NCBI GenBank assembly: GCA_949775045.1
Contig: OX459097.1
Location: 20,681,668 to 20,745,667 of the forward strand
DNA: 64,000 nt
Direction of reading: 5' to 3'
Source of the DNA: Metridium senile
Lineage: Eukaryota > Cnidaria > Anthozoa > Actiniaria > Metridiidae
The first letter of the stretch is position 1; each line of letters opens with the position of its first letter. The notes beneath the pieces are model-generated. The model saw nothing but the letters and a program-made list of their open reading frames with translations, did no database searches and was not told where the DNA came from. The position numbers and the translations under genes are program-made. Positions 12,344 through 25,560 of the stretch are shown here, one piece after another.

Positions 12344-14546
12344 TTTTTATTTAGAGACTACTTAGTGACTATTACTCAACCAGATATATTCAATACAAAA
12401 GGAAACAGTAATTCATTGCAACTTTTCTTGTCTTTGAAAGTGACTAATAGTCAATAAATAAGAACTATTACAGCAAAGAGCCCAAAAGTGTGACCACCGC
12501 TAATGTATTCGCATACTTTCGTCTATGCTGTTATCCAATCAGCATTACAGGATAGTCTTATCTCATCTCTGATCTAAACGCTAATTGGAGCGAGGATGGC
12601 GCTACAAATGTATGTGAATACATTATCAATGGTCACAGTCTTGAGCATCTTGCTGTAATCTGAATTTATTTGCGTTCTACTTGGCTTTTTATATACAATA
12701 AGCTACATGTAGCGCTAACTTAATATATATAAAAAATCAAGTTAAAAAACGAACATATATCTTCCACCTTAAAACGTTTTAACAGCGTTATCCCGGCTAG
12801 CAGGGACAACTCGTTTTCATATAAACAACCCCTTAGCTTAAGTAATTTGCCAGTAATTCAAATAAACATTTTTACAGTGTAAGCATAGATCTAGTTTAAT
12901 GATTCATATGTATTCTGAAATAGGCAAAGTCTGTAATTTCTCTTTTTTTGTAAACATCTATATTTTCTGCAAGCATTGTGAGAAACTACCGGCTAACGTT
13001 ACTGTTCTTATATTTCTTATATTTTCTCTTCATGGTTGCTATACATTTCGTTTTGGCGAAGGCTAATAGCTATACAGATATAAAGTTTTGTTTAGAGTTA
13101 CATCACTAGAATTATATATAGCATACAGCATATCTAACTGATTTCCGACATTACTTACATATGCCATTCACCCCGTTCACAAGGACCGAAATGCACCTTA
13201 GGGCATAAGTAAATCATTGATACTATAGGTTATAGTTTTAATATGACTAATTTAAACTCGAATGAATGAATGAATCGCAATTCATTTACCAAAAAAAAAG
13301 CCTTACCTTGTTTTCGCTGCTTGTTCTGTCAGTTTTCATGATCAATAGAAACCTTTTTTATATAAGAACAACGACATTTTCATAATATAATAAAGTTTTA
13401 ATCCAATTTAAACTATACTGCTAAAAACACTTTGTTATAGAAATATCCTGCATATTCATGATATATAATACATCTATTTCATACTTTAAAACACACTAAC
13501 AATGCGTGCCTCAATAAATGAAATTTACTCACCAACAATGTAATGAGCAGGTGAATGAATAATAAATCTAAGTAGCTTTGAGGCGTTCAAGTTTTTCATC
13601 TATACAAATAATTATATAAGAAACTGAGTATTCAAAATTACATTAAAAGACATTATCCCGAATGTTCTTGAAGACAATAATGAATGCTTTTAACCACGTC
13701 AATAGATAATGAACTTAAATAAATCTTAAAGACTATACAAAATGCTGAATTATCTTAGTCAATAGATGAAGTGCACGAGCACCGTTAACACAAGTACATG
13801 ATGCCCAACTGAGTGTTATTTAATTGGTTTAATAGGCATCTGTTTCTTGTTCAGTTTAGGTTTTCAATAAAAAGAGCAAAAGGGCCTTATAATTCAAAGA
13901 CATGACAATCCCCAAATCATTTTGTAGGTTTTCATTAATCTGTTGCATAAACGCTTGCAATGTTATAAACGTAAACAAAATTCTTTAGCCGGAATTTACT
14001 TTTATATAAAGGTCTTGCTTTCCAATTATGCTTTGATCTTGAAAATGGTGTTCGTTGAAATTGCCTTATCGATCGAATAGTTGTTTGCCGCCTTATAATA
14101 ACATGCCGTTATTTTGAAAACAGTAAGGTGTCAAAAAGAACAGTTATTTTCATTGTGTAACCGTCTCTTATGCATTATAAAAGGTATTATTAGTGCTTTG
14201 GCAATGTGTAATTCTAGATGCACTTATTTTGCACTTATTTGTAAGGTTTTTTTATATTTGTATGTCGCTGTAATAGAGCTCTTGCAATCAGTTCGGAGAA
14301 ATAAGGGAAGGTTTTAAAATTACGAGCTGAGAAAACAATTTTAGAATAATATACCACATGGTCCATCTTTGACTGCTGAAGAGAATTTCTTAACATTCAT
14401 TCTCTTAACTTATGACTGACAAAATGTTGATCTAAGTAGCTTTAAGAGTTGTCGATCAGGTTAATCATCGATCAATACCAATACGTATATAAAAGACTGA
14501 GTGTTTAAAGTGACATCTTCCATGTTCTTGACGACCACTAGTGAAT
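12344..14546. other. Non-coding tail of copy A, no gene seen
   Basis: AT-rich sequence with no supportable reading frame. It aligns with 53,410-55,676 with small indels throughout. One block (copy B 54,195-54,310) has an extra dispersed repeat not found here. Short frames such as 14,114-14,317 are not conserved in copy B and were left out. Confidence 0.6.
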
Positions 14547-14551
14547 GGTTC

Positions 14552-14795
14552 AAGGAACGTCGGTAATTAATAGGTTTAAGTTTATATTTCACTAAACAAT
14601 GTTGTGAATAAATGTAGTCAATAGGCAAAGTACAAGAGTATTGTGATCTTAAACAAAACATGAGGGTACTGAACTAGTTTAAGGAACGTTTGTAATTGAT
14701 AGCCAGTTTAAGTATATCTTTGACTAAACAATGCTGTGCATAAATGTAGTCAATAACCAAAGTACACGAACATTGTGATCTTAAACAAAACATAA
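14552..14795. repeat. Two diverged tandem copies of a ~139-bp unit
   Basis: The block starting aaggaacgt at 14,552 recurs at 14,691, and each ends with gtgatcttaaacaaaacat. A more diverged relative lies at 13,690-13,800. The first unit straddles the right end of duplication homology. Confidence 0.65.
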
Positions 14796-14799
14796 TCAT

Positions 14800-16010
14800 T
14801 GAAAACTGAAGGGTTGCACTATTTTATGCGCCCTAAAATAACCATCTGGTTCGTGTTTGTTAGTATATGTATGTAAAGTCAAGGCATTTGAATTCTGATT
14901 CATTAGGGTTTGCTAATAGAAAAAAAGTTTGTTTGTTATGAGATTTAAAACTGAAGCTTCACATGCCTTGATTTAAAAAACTCTATCATGGCTTGCTCAC
15001 AAACCATCCATACATACTCTAGCAGGGGCGGATACAGGATTTTTCAATCAACCAAGGTCATTACGCTTTATGTAAATAACGAAATTAGAAAGGCGATAAA
15101 AAGATATAGATTAGAAATATTTGTCAATACAGCTGCATTTTAGAATCAATTTATTCTTTAATTATTTGATTTAGAATCTCAAACTTCATTATTTTATAGC
15201 GCGCTGATTGGCTGAGAACGAAACCGGATGCGAGGTTATTTAGCTCAAGCTTTACAATATTTTGTTATAAAAGTATATATTATCTGATAGGTGAATAAAT
15301 GTAGTTTTAGGAAACATTTTCGAATTGTCCATAACTTTAATTGCGAAAAAGATATGTAGAGTTTAGTGCGAGTTGAGTGTCCTCTGTTTGAAAAATCACA
15401 ACCCTTTACAAATTACCGACACGTCAATAAAAAACACCGACGTCTTTGTACGTAAGAGAAGTTAATCTCCAAAACGGTGCCTGGGATTTTTCAGATCTAT
15501 CTTAGATCATTTGCTACGAGATCTCAAACAATGACAATCGATATTTTATTTTATTTTCTTACTAATGAAGTGATATCTTTTTAACAAAATAAAAAAATAG
15601 AAAATCGCAGACACCGTCTCACGCTTTAAACATTGTGCTACAACATTGCGAAGTTTAGTTGCAATCTGTTCAAATTTGAGCGAACAATAGTCGTTTAAAA
15701 ATGAAAATTTGAGGCTAAAATGTTACCGAGAAAAACGCGTTTATAAATTTCGGGCCAGGGAGCCGCTGAGTGTTTACAGACACTTCATCTGTTAATGAGT
15801 TGTCATCTTTCCTGGCCTGTATCATATACCGTAGGCTTTTATTAGTGTAATAAGATGCTATTCCAGTCACTCGTTCTCTGGTGTATTGAAACCCATGTTT
15901 CTATGCTAGTCGATGTCGATGATGACTTTATGATGCATTTCGCCTATAATATTAGTTGACACTCAAAGAAATCCTAACATACGACGATTTTACAAATTCA
16001 ACTAGAGAAA
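14800..16010. other. Intergenic DNA without recognisable gene
   Basis: No supportable frame. Near 15,197 a 'tagcgcgctgattggctgag' stretch resembles sequence next to other foldback elements (see 10,680 and 28,475). The rest is AT-rich and unassigned. Confidence 0.5.
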
Positions 16011-16016
16011 CAAACT

Positions 16017-16137
16017 ATGCCTAGAGGAAACCGTTCGCGTGTGAATGTCGAAGCTGTGGCCGATTCAAACACACAACCAGAGCCGCCACGGCGACCTAGA
16101 GAAATTGTTATTCAAGAAATGAGGGACTTGGGACAGG
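16017..16137 (+). CDS. Possible first coding exon, basic and proline-rich
   Basis: An ATG opens 40 codons beginning MPRGNRSRVNVEAVADSN, continuing through PEPPRRPREIVIQEMRDL and ending at a plausible donor (ggacagG|gtaatt). Local GC content is higher than in the surrounding DNA. I found no second exon. It resembles the basic N-terminal leader of some mobile-element proteins but cannot be assigned. It could also be the remnant of a host gene. Confidence 0.25.
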
Positions 16138-16857
16138 GTAATTATGATCGTATTTTAATGTCAATACCTTTGTAACAACGCACAGATAACAATGCTACTT
16201 TTACCGTTTACTTCCGAGTGAATACTGAATATTTGAAGTTCTAACTTCGGCCCTAACTTCTAGACTTGATGGCGAAGTTTTGTAAAGCCTCGAAGCAAGC
16301 ACTTAACTACAATGTGCAGCTCTTTGTGTAGGTTACTCTGACCTTTGTGTTTCCTGAGCATAATAAGAGCCTCGATCGCTTTCTGCGAGAGATTTTCGTC
16401 GTTCGAGCAGGAACGGTTTCTTTGGTTTTGGCGATAACAAAGAAGACGATCCTCGCTTTCGAGAAGCCATTAAAGAATCTTAATTCACTATACGACAATC
16501 TACACCATGAATATGACAGAGATTATTAAAAGTTTTTCGATTTTCGCGTAGAAGATATTTGAGTAAGATTCTTGATTTTGTGAGTAAACGTATACGACGA
16601 TTCAAGTATAAAAATCACATGGGGCTCATATTGTTGCCTGGCAATTAGCTTACGATAACAGATAGCTAATTAATTAGTTGTTGACATGATACTTTCGGTC
16701 AAATGTTGATCACGAATTTTATAAACAGCAATTTAGCGAAATTGGAAAGTAAAAACGGCTTTTTTTTTTAAAGAATATGTTAGATAATATCACAATCTAA
16801 CTTATAGAAGAAAATTAAATTTGAGCAGAGAGTTGTTCATAACCAGTCCTGATCCCT

Positions 16858-17796
<939 letters not shown>

Positions 17797-18023
17797 AAGC
17801 TTTTACCGCAAAGGCTAATATAGAGGTTTGCTTCATCATCAAAACTCTCAAAACTCTCGTTAACGACCACTCTGAGATCAATGCAAATAGAGCTGGTCCT
17901 TTTAAAAAAGACATTTTACACAGTTTGTGTTGATTTGTTTTGTGTTAATTTGCTTTGGATAAGGAGATTTTTAAAAGAATGTTCCGAAACTTCTTTTCAA
18001 TTAAAGCTTGAAGAATTATCGAC

Positions 18024-19651
18024 TTTAAAGTGCAAGTATCACCAAAAATAAACTTTGCTTGAAATAATTGCTCTCAATGATTTATTTTCGAATCCAAATG
18101 TCTTATAACCAAAATTTATTTCGAAGTGCGTCGTCGAAGCCGCAAGTCAAGAAATTATGCAAATTAGCTGTGACGTAGCAAGAGGAACGCTTTCGCACGG
18201 CCGGGAGCGGAATCGTTTGTTGTCTGCTCGTTGTACATTGTAGTTTTAATAAAATCACGAAAACCTGCTGAATGCCTATGCGATGTGTTGTCCAAAATTG
18301 TAGCTGCACAAGAGCAGATGGTGTTTCTTTGTATAAATTACCGAAAAACACAGTTCTTTCACGTAGTTACGGATAAAATTAATTTGTCTGATATAGTTGT
18401 ATACTGATGTTCAAGAAACTTCACTTCATCGGACTTTGTTGACAATTATATCAAAACATCATTGGGATTCAGTCCAAAGAAAGTGCACTGGTTTTTTTAA
18501 TACTTTATTCTAATAGCTAATTCTTTATTAATTTGGTTATTATCAGTTTACTATCAACGCACAAGCCGATGTGAACTAAAAACAAAATCTAAAAGAGCAG
18601 TACTAGCGTATAGCAGTTTTCATCGCTGCTCACACAGGCAAACGAACAAGAAATGCCTATTCTAAACGAGAACGCCACAGGACTAGGGTTAGCCAAATTT
18701 AATCATTTTTGTTTTAGGAAATTATTTTATCGATTTGTTTTTTTACAACACAATTTTACCAAAATAAATGTACAAAACATAAAATGTCAGTTAACGGACG
18801 AAAAATTATGAATTTGTCACGCATCGAGCTCAATGGTTTCTCTTCAAGATATGGAAAATCACACAGTTTACGAAAATTATCTTTTTTCAGCATGAAAAAA
18901 AACAACAACAAAAAAACAATAAGGTTATTTTCATACAGAAATACAGTGCATTGTTTGTCTTGTGAGACTTCCAAGTGAAGTTAGAAAAGTAAAAGTACAA
19001 GAACGTCAAACACGGCTGATAAGCAGCTGGGTTCAGGTTTCACCCGTTTCAAAACAATTGCATTTTAAATACATTATTAAAACTGATCATATAGAATATA
19101 CACAATACCAGATAGGTCTAACCTTTGTACAACATTCTAAGCTTTTCAAAACAGTCCTGAACGAATGGTATTGTTTGTCTAAAATGTAATTTTGAGCACG
19201 TTTTGGTTGAAAAGACTACCGAATTGATTGTAAGTGAAGATTTGTCGAAAAGACTGAAAAACGCATAAATTTAAAACGATAACAACTCCATGACAGCATA
19301 GTTGCATTTATTACAATTTTCTACTTACAGAAAAGTAATATCCATTGATAGTTTATCCATAAAATTGTTTTTAAAATCCTTTTTTGTTAAAAAAACTGTG
19401 TCGATGACAAACTTTCCCTCAAATCCGCACGAGTGTTGTGTGACAATCGTTCCTCCTCATACGTCACAGATACGGATCGTCATATGACCTTGAAATTGAC
19501 CTTGGCAAATACGTTCGCTTTTTTGCGCAAAATAACATGGATTTCGATGTTTTTTAAATTTTTAAAATGATATTAGGTACAAAGCAACCACTTTTCAATC
19601 TAATGATGATAAAATCAAACCACTTATTTTTGGTGATACTTGCACTTTAAA
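18024..19651. mobile_element. P-like DNA transposon remnant with 27-bp perfect TIRs
   Basis: A 27-bp terminal repeat beginning TTTAAAGTGCAAGTATCACC at 18,024-18,050 is exactly inverted at 19,625-19,651, enclosing 1.63 kb. A plus-strand ATG near the left end encodes the start of a THAP zinc finger. THAP domains are the DNA-binding domains of P-element transposases. The rest of the transposase is missing, so the element is non-autonomous. I could not define a target-site duplication. Confidence 0.75.
18272..18376 (+). pseudogene. THAP zinc-finger N-terminus
   Basis: A 34-codon frame reading MPMRCVVQNCSCTRADG then VSLYKLPKN. The spacing C-x4-C, the initiator MP, and the aromatic-x-LPK element match the start of THAP domains, where cysteines and a later C-x2-H bind zinc. 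The frame ends at TAA before the conserved tryptophan and the second zinc pair, so this is either a first exon or a truncated relic inside the P-like element. Confidence 0.55.
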
Positions 19652-20860
19652 CCATGAGTAAAAAATAGAATAAAGCATTACTAAATTAGTAAAACATTAC
19701 TAAAATACTTATTTTTTTATTAATTGCTTTTGTTTACTAATTTATCGTGAGCATGCGGTCTCTAAACAAAAATATTCTTAATATGGCCTTTTCAAGTTCT
19801 ATTAAATCAGTACTAGCTGGAAGATTAAAAGCGATTTTGAAAAAAAATCCCGTGCAAACGTACAAATATTGCGTGCCATTAAAAAGTTAGCATAAGATCG
19901 AAATTGATTAAAAACGCCCCCCAAACATGGGGTCCCACATTGGTACATTTGTAAATAAACATGGCGATCAACGGTTTCCTTCGGAAATGGGTCAAAAGAG
20001 ATGCAGTTACACTTACAAACGACATACAGAGCTAATACATGCCTATGGGAATGTGTTCACATATTGATAAAGGAGGTTAGTCATTACATATGCATTGAAA
20101 TGTTCAAAATATGTCTATAGCTACGAACTACTAAAACTGTAAAGTCGATTCATGTACAGCCTGTTCGCATTGATAAACATTTCAAATTAAACTGTATTGC
20201 TGGTGCACAATTGCACCAAAACGAACTTTTGTTTTATATATGTCAGTAGTTTCATTCCAGTAAGAAATTAGTTATCCGGTCTTTTGTTCTAATTTCGTTG
20301 TTTCTGCTCAAATAGTATAAAGAGTGTATTTTTGTATAGTTTAATCGTGCACCGTTTAAAACCATCACAGAGCTACGACTTTTTGTAAGTATAGTCACTT
20401 TCCTTCGTATTTTTGGAAGTCATAAAATTAATGATTGTAATTTTGTATTTTATTGTAGCAACCTTGACGAATTATTGTATACCGATTGCAATTCTAAGCT
20501 CGAGTTTGAGACGTTGTTATTTAATCTATCACAATTCAACTAAATGTTGAAGCCGTACATAATATGTATGATTTACTCTTTTAACAGCCATCTTACATCA
20601 ATCGCAACTGCATGATGGGCATCATTAAGCCTGAATGCAGGGATTCCACTTTCTAAAAGAAATTAGCCGGGTGATCTCACATGTGAATAAAGCTAGCATG
20701 AGAGATCTTTGGGAATCAGCAATTTGATAAAATATCTCTCCTACTATGCCATATTTGGAAGTTATGACTTTACAAAAACATGACAAACGCAAAATTTTCT
20801 TAGTAGGAGAGAGTGGCTTGACACTTAATAAAAAGATAAAATATATTTCCGATGTGAACA
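19652..20860. other. Intergenic DNA, nothing recognised
   Basis: AT-rich, no coding frame of note and no clear repeat border. Near 19,920-19,980 there is a short GC-richer patch (ccccaaacatggggtcccac), a small palindrome of unknown meaning. Confidence 0.4.
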
Positions 20861-20867
20861 GCCCTAT

Positions 20868-21400
20868 AAAGATAGACTAATGGAACTTCACCTATTACCT
20901 GTTACCTACTGGCACGAATATCTTGACATGATCTTTTTCTATAAAACTGTAAATGGTCTCCTAGATTTTAACTCTGACACAATTCCTAAGAAACAAAATA
21001 CCCGACCTACTAGATCTTCGAGCTGTCTAAAATACCACATCCGTAACTTTAAAACCTCCACTTTTCAAAAATCGTACTTCAACAGATCTTCTCGTATTTG
21101 GAACACACTTGTCTCTAGTTCAGTTAACATTACCACTAATAAATTATTGTGCTTTCGAAAATCTCTACTTAATTACTATTTTAACGCTCTGTCCACTTCA
21201 TATGACCCTGAAGATTCAAGTAGCTCGAAAACTGTCTGCTTATCATGTAACATTTCTCGTAGTTTAATGTCTCCTATCTCATGCTGCTTTTAACGTTTTG
21301 TAATAATATTTTAAGATACAAGGGCCCGCAGTAATTGGCCTTGCTGTTACGGGTTCCCTGCCCATCCAAGTTTAATTATGTAAATGTAATGTACTCATAC
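20868..21400 (+). mobile_element. CR1/Rex1-like LINE, extreme 3' fragment
   Basis: The frame beginning DRLMELHLLPVTYWHEYLDM continues to FYKTVNGLL, then SRIWNTLVSS and FRKSLLNYYFNAL. This is the C-terminal tail that follows the reverse transcriptase in CR1-type ORF2. The short 3' UTR includes gggcccgcagtaattggcct, typical of these LINE tails. The start is truncated and the end abuts the next LINE at about 21,408. Confidence 0.75.
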
Positions 21401-21407
21401 TTATGTA

Positions 21408-23186
21408 CTCAATGGAAGTGACCCGTTAATGAAACAATCCGAAATGTTTTCCTTCCAACAAGTTTCTACCGAACAAGTGAGAGACACAATCATGTTAATG
21501 GCCTCAAATAAATCTCCAGGCCATGACAAGATTAGTATGAAAGTCATCAAGATTGCTCTACCACACATTATCCAACCCGTAACCGACTTAATAAACGATT
21601 CTCTATCTAAAGGAATCTTTCCTAAAACCTGGAAAACGGCAAAGGTTATACCCCATCTAAAAAATGGAGACCACGAAACAGCCAGTAACAACAGGCCTAT
21701 TTCATTACTTCCTGCACTTTCAAAAGTTGTAGAGAAAATTGTTCATAACCAGCTGGTTAGCCATCTCACAACCAACCAATTGCTCACATCACACAAAGTG
21801 GTAACAAAAAGCTGCATTCCACAGAAACACTTGGAATCCTTTTCACGAGCCAGTTATATAAAGCTATTGATGAAAAGAAGATCACTGCAGCACTACTACT
21901 AGACTTTAGTAAAGCCTTTGACAGCTTAAACCATGAAACCTTACTTGAAAAACTTACTACACTTGGCGTCTCTACTCCTGCACTGAAGTGGTTTAAGAGC
22001 TACCTATCTGATAGAGTGCAACGAGTACGTATAAACACCTCTTTATCCAGTCCCCTTGTGATAAACCATGGAGTACCTCAAGGTTCAATACTGGGACCAC
22101 TACTATTTAACATTTACATCAATGATTTACCATCCACTTGTGAGATTTGTAATATAGAATCTTATGTTGACGACTCAAAGTTGTACATATCCTTTTCAAC
22201 TAAGGAAACTCTAAAAGGCCTAGAAGACCTAACGCATGATCTATTACGCGTAGCAGCATGGTGTAGTTCTAATTACCTACTGATAAACCCGGACAAAACT
22301 CAGTTCTGTGTTTTTGGTACCCGTCAAATGCTTATGAGATCCACTATCCCAACAATAAAGTTCCTTGGAAAAGAACTGAACATTGTAGACTCAATAAAAG
22401 ATCTTGGGGTCATACTGGATAGCAAACTCTCATTCAACGAACACACCAATTCCCTAGTATCATCTTTAATGAGTAAACTGTGTATGATCAGTAGAATCCG
22501 CCATCTATTAGACTACTCTACACTGTCCGTTGTCATCAATTCACTCGTTTTCAGCAAACTTTACTACTGTTCTAGTATATGGTCTGGTACTAGTAAGAGC
22601 AACATTTCTAAACTACAGTTAGTGCAAAATTTTGCAGCTCGCATCTTGTCAGGAAAAAAGAAGTATGACCACATAACACCTACATTGAAACAACTTAAAC
22701 TTTTACCTGTCCTGGAAACATTGCATTTACGTGACGCTATGCTGATGTTCAAATGCATGAATTCACTTGTGCCAAAATACCTGTCATCTATGTTCGTCAA
22801 ACGCTCCGATGTTCATACTAGAAACACACGGAATTATAATACTCTTCAAATTCCGAAATGTAGAACTGCAACAGCACAACAGAGTTTTTCCTACAGAGGT
22901 ACGAAGTTATGGAACGACCTACCAGACTCCCTCAAAGACTCTAAGTCCATAAAAGCTTTTCGAAACTCTTTAAGAGGATCGATGCTAGAACGTTGGCTTG
23001 GGATCACTTAGGACAGTTTTTAATTATAATATATAAATATTAGTTGTTAAATTTCATTAGATTCCAAATATTAAATTTCCTATTATTGTAAATTAGATTT
23101 TTTCTATTAATATATTATATTTTCACTTGTAAATTGGCCTGAAAAGCCCTATGGGGAGCTCCAATAAAATGTATGTATGTATGTAT
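21408..23186 (+). mobile_element. CR1/L2-like LINE with near-complete RT, one frameshift, (ATGT)n tail
   Basis: ORF2 reverse transcriptase from the fingers to the C-terminus. Landmarks are MASNKSPGHDKIS, NNRPISLLPALSKVVEK, DFSKAFDSLNH (motif A), HGVPQGSILGPLLFNIYIND (motif B) and ESYVDDSKLY (motif C, YVDD), then DLGVILDSKLS, LQLVQNFAARIL and GTKLWNDLP, ending at 23,011. A single frameshift near 21,795 separates the first part from the rest. The endonuclease and ORF1 are absent (5' truncation). The 3' end has a (ATGT)n run at 23,169-23,185. This LINE looks younger than the other two fragments. Confidence 0.9.
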
Positions 23187-23289
23187 CTTCTTTGTGTTTT
23201 TGGGCGAAGCTAATAAAATAAAATAAAAATAAAAAAAATAAAAAAATAGGGCTATCCCCTTTCAATTTTTTACAGAGTTTCCCAGCATG

Positions 23290-23516
23290 CAATGCAGGAA
23301 TAACGGAAGATATCTGAATTTTTGCTTGATTTCCTTATTCCTTAGCATGAGTCGGTCACAAATATGAGTCGCGGGTAGTGAAAATGTTTTCGATGGATGG
23401 TGTTAAGGGGTATTTTAAGGTAATTCGTCTCATTCCCCCTCCTAAAAAGGAGGTTGTTTTTTTAAAGCATCTTACAAGAGTCACAGGGAGATAGTTTCTT
23501 TGCCAAAGTATAGTTA
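23290..23516. repeat. Left half of a ~440-bp duplicated sequence split by Penelope insertion
   Basis: Matches 28,017-28,232 (gaatttttgcttgatttcct ... tttgccaaagtatagtta). Together with 27,719-27,957 it forms the filled version of the uninterrupted sequence at 28,017-28,455. Confidence 0.85.
23505..23516. repeat. 12-bp target-site duplication, left (AAAGTATAGTTA)
   Basis: The identical word lies at 27,719-27,730 on the right side of the Penelope pair, and once only (28,221-28,232) in the unoccupied paralogous site. Confidence 0.85.
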
Positions 23517-24587
23517 AGAGTGAATGGTCTGATCCCAGGTGTAATCGATGTAGATGAGGCATGATCGTCCGGGGTGGTGTAGTCTTGAGAAAGCCTGATG
23601 GTGTTGATCTCTGACGTTTCGACAACCTGAGCGGAAGTCATCTTCAGAGTAAAGAAAATGAAAAGACAGCGGTGTTATTTACGTGTCTGGTTCGTCGGTA
23701 ATGTTGTTGTTGATGCGTGGGTTGGTGTTAGTCATTGTGTTAGCGGAAAGCTTGAAGTCGTTAATGAGTCTATTGTAGGAAGTCGGTAGTGTTATGCAAC
23801 GGTTAAGTGGCTTTTGTTCTAAGCCGGTGTACCAGCTTTCAAGTAGTCGGCGTTGGTGATAGTTGGTGATAGTTGGTGCAATGTGTAATGAAGGCGGCAG
23901 AGTCCCAGTTAATGGAGTGGCCAGTATGTTTGTGATGTTCCGCAATGTGGTTGTTAGGGTCTTTGTTTTTCGTGGCACGTTTATGTTTAGTTAGTCTCGT
24001 GTTCAAATTTATGCCGGTCTCACCGATGTAGGTAGCGTTACAGTCGGAACAAGCTATTTTGTAAATAGCTCCTTGTCTGTTAATGGGTTCGTCTTTGTCC
24101 TTAACGCTAGTCAATAAACGTCTTAATGTCATAGTAGGCTTGTGAGCAACGCGAATGTTGTAGGGTTGTAATATGCGTTGAATGGTCTCAGAAGTACCTC
24201 TGATGTACGGTATGGTGGCAGTGGCTGTGGGTTGATTGTCGGTTCTGTCAGTAAGTGAAGTGTTTTTGTGAATGTTTCGTTTGACGAAATCTACATTGTA
24301 ATTGTTCTTATCGAACACACTTTGCAGATATTCGTACTCGTCATGAAGTTTGTCAGGTGAATCACAAACACGTTGTGCCCGTCGAGTCAAAGTTTTAATA
24401 GTGGTAGCTTTGTGTGAGGTGGGATTGTAAGATGTCTGGTCGAGCAGTCTGTCAGTGTGAGTAGGTTTACGGTATACAGTTGTATGTAAGCGATTGTCAG
24501 AGTGAGTTACCAAACAGTCTAAAAAAGGTATAGCACCATTCTCTTCGATCTCTTTGGTGAACTGTATGTGAGTGTTTTGTTTGTTCA
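23517..24587 (-). mobile_element. Penelope-like element, 5'-truncated copy (minus strand)
   Basis: Read on the minus strand, the frame starts LNKQNTHIQFTKEIEENG, continues through the RT thumb region to IYKIACSDCNATYIGETG, the start of a GIY-YIG endonuclease domain, then LNTRLTKHKRATKNKDPN and ends near 23,682. A 10-bp tandem duplication (aactatcacc) near 23,858-23,877 breaks the frame. RT motifs A to C are missing because of 5' truncation. The terminal region contains CTGAAGA and CGAAACGTC (23,612-23,647). It is joined head to head with the plus-strand copy at about 24,587. Confidence 0.85.
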
Positions 24588-25560
24588 GGACGAGTTCATC
24601 GACGCCATTCAGAACGTACACATTCCAGACAATCACAAACTTGTGTCTTTTGATGTGAAGTCACTGTTCACCAGTATTATACTTCAACTGGCATTAGACT
24701 GCACCCAGACTGCCATCACACAACATGCTGACGACACACCGTTACCCATACCTACGAATGACATCATAGACTTACTTTCACTTTGCCTTACTTCCACTTA
24801 CTTTCAGTACAACGGCAAACACTACAAACAACTACACGCCACAGCTATGGGCTCTCCAGTTTCTGTTGTTGTATCAGAAATTGTTATGCAGAACATCGAG
24901 AAGAAAGCTCTTGCTACATTCAGACAACAACTACCTTTTTGGTTACGTTACGTTGACGACACTATCACTGCACTACCTACTGACGACATCAACGAGTTTC
25001 ACGACCACCTGAACAAACAAAACACTCACATACAGTTCACCAAAGAGATCGAAGAGAATGGTGCTACACCTTTTCTAGACTGTTTGGTAACTCACTCTGA
25101 CAATCGCTTACATACAACTGTATACCGTAAACCTCCTCACACTGACAGACTGCTCGACCAGACATCTTACAATCCCACCTCACACAAAGCTACCACTATT
25201 AAGACTTTGACTCGACGTGCACAACGTGTTTGTGATTCACCTGACAAACTTCATGACGAGTACGAATATTTGCAAAGTGTGTTCGATAAGAACAATTACA
25301 ATGTAGATTTCGTCGAACGAAACATTCACAAAAACACTTCACTAACTGACAGAACCGACAACCAACCCACAGCCACTGCCACCATACCGTACATCAGAGG
25401 TACTTCTGAGACCATTCAACGCATATTACGACCCTACAACATTCGCGTTGCTCACAAGCCTACTATGACATTAAGACGTTTATTGACTAACGTTAAGGAC
25501 AAAGACGAACCCATTAACAGACAAGGAGCTATTTACAAAATAGCTTGTTCCGACTGTAAC

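Larger units (their letters stand above)
1..14546. repeat. Segmental duplication, copy A (left boundary outside the window)
   Basis: This block matches copy B (33,620-33,990 and 43,450-55,676) in the same orientation. It includes all RTK exons and introns, a tyrosine-recombinase relic and the flanking non-coding DNA. Positions 50-440 match 33,620-33,930 and 576-1,110 match 43,450-44,310. The match ends at 14,546 against 55,676. Copy A alone carries a TIR element at 1,131-3,280 and a foldback insert at about 10,367-10,728. Copy B alone carries about 9.5 kb at 33,990-43,450 and about 1.2 kb at 49,568-50,775. Comparison was by eye. Confidence 0.9.
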
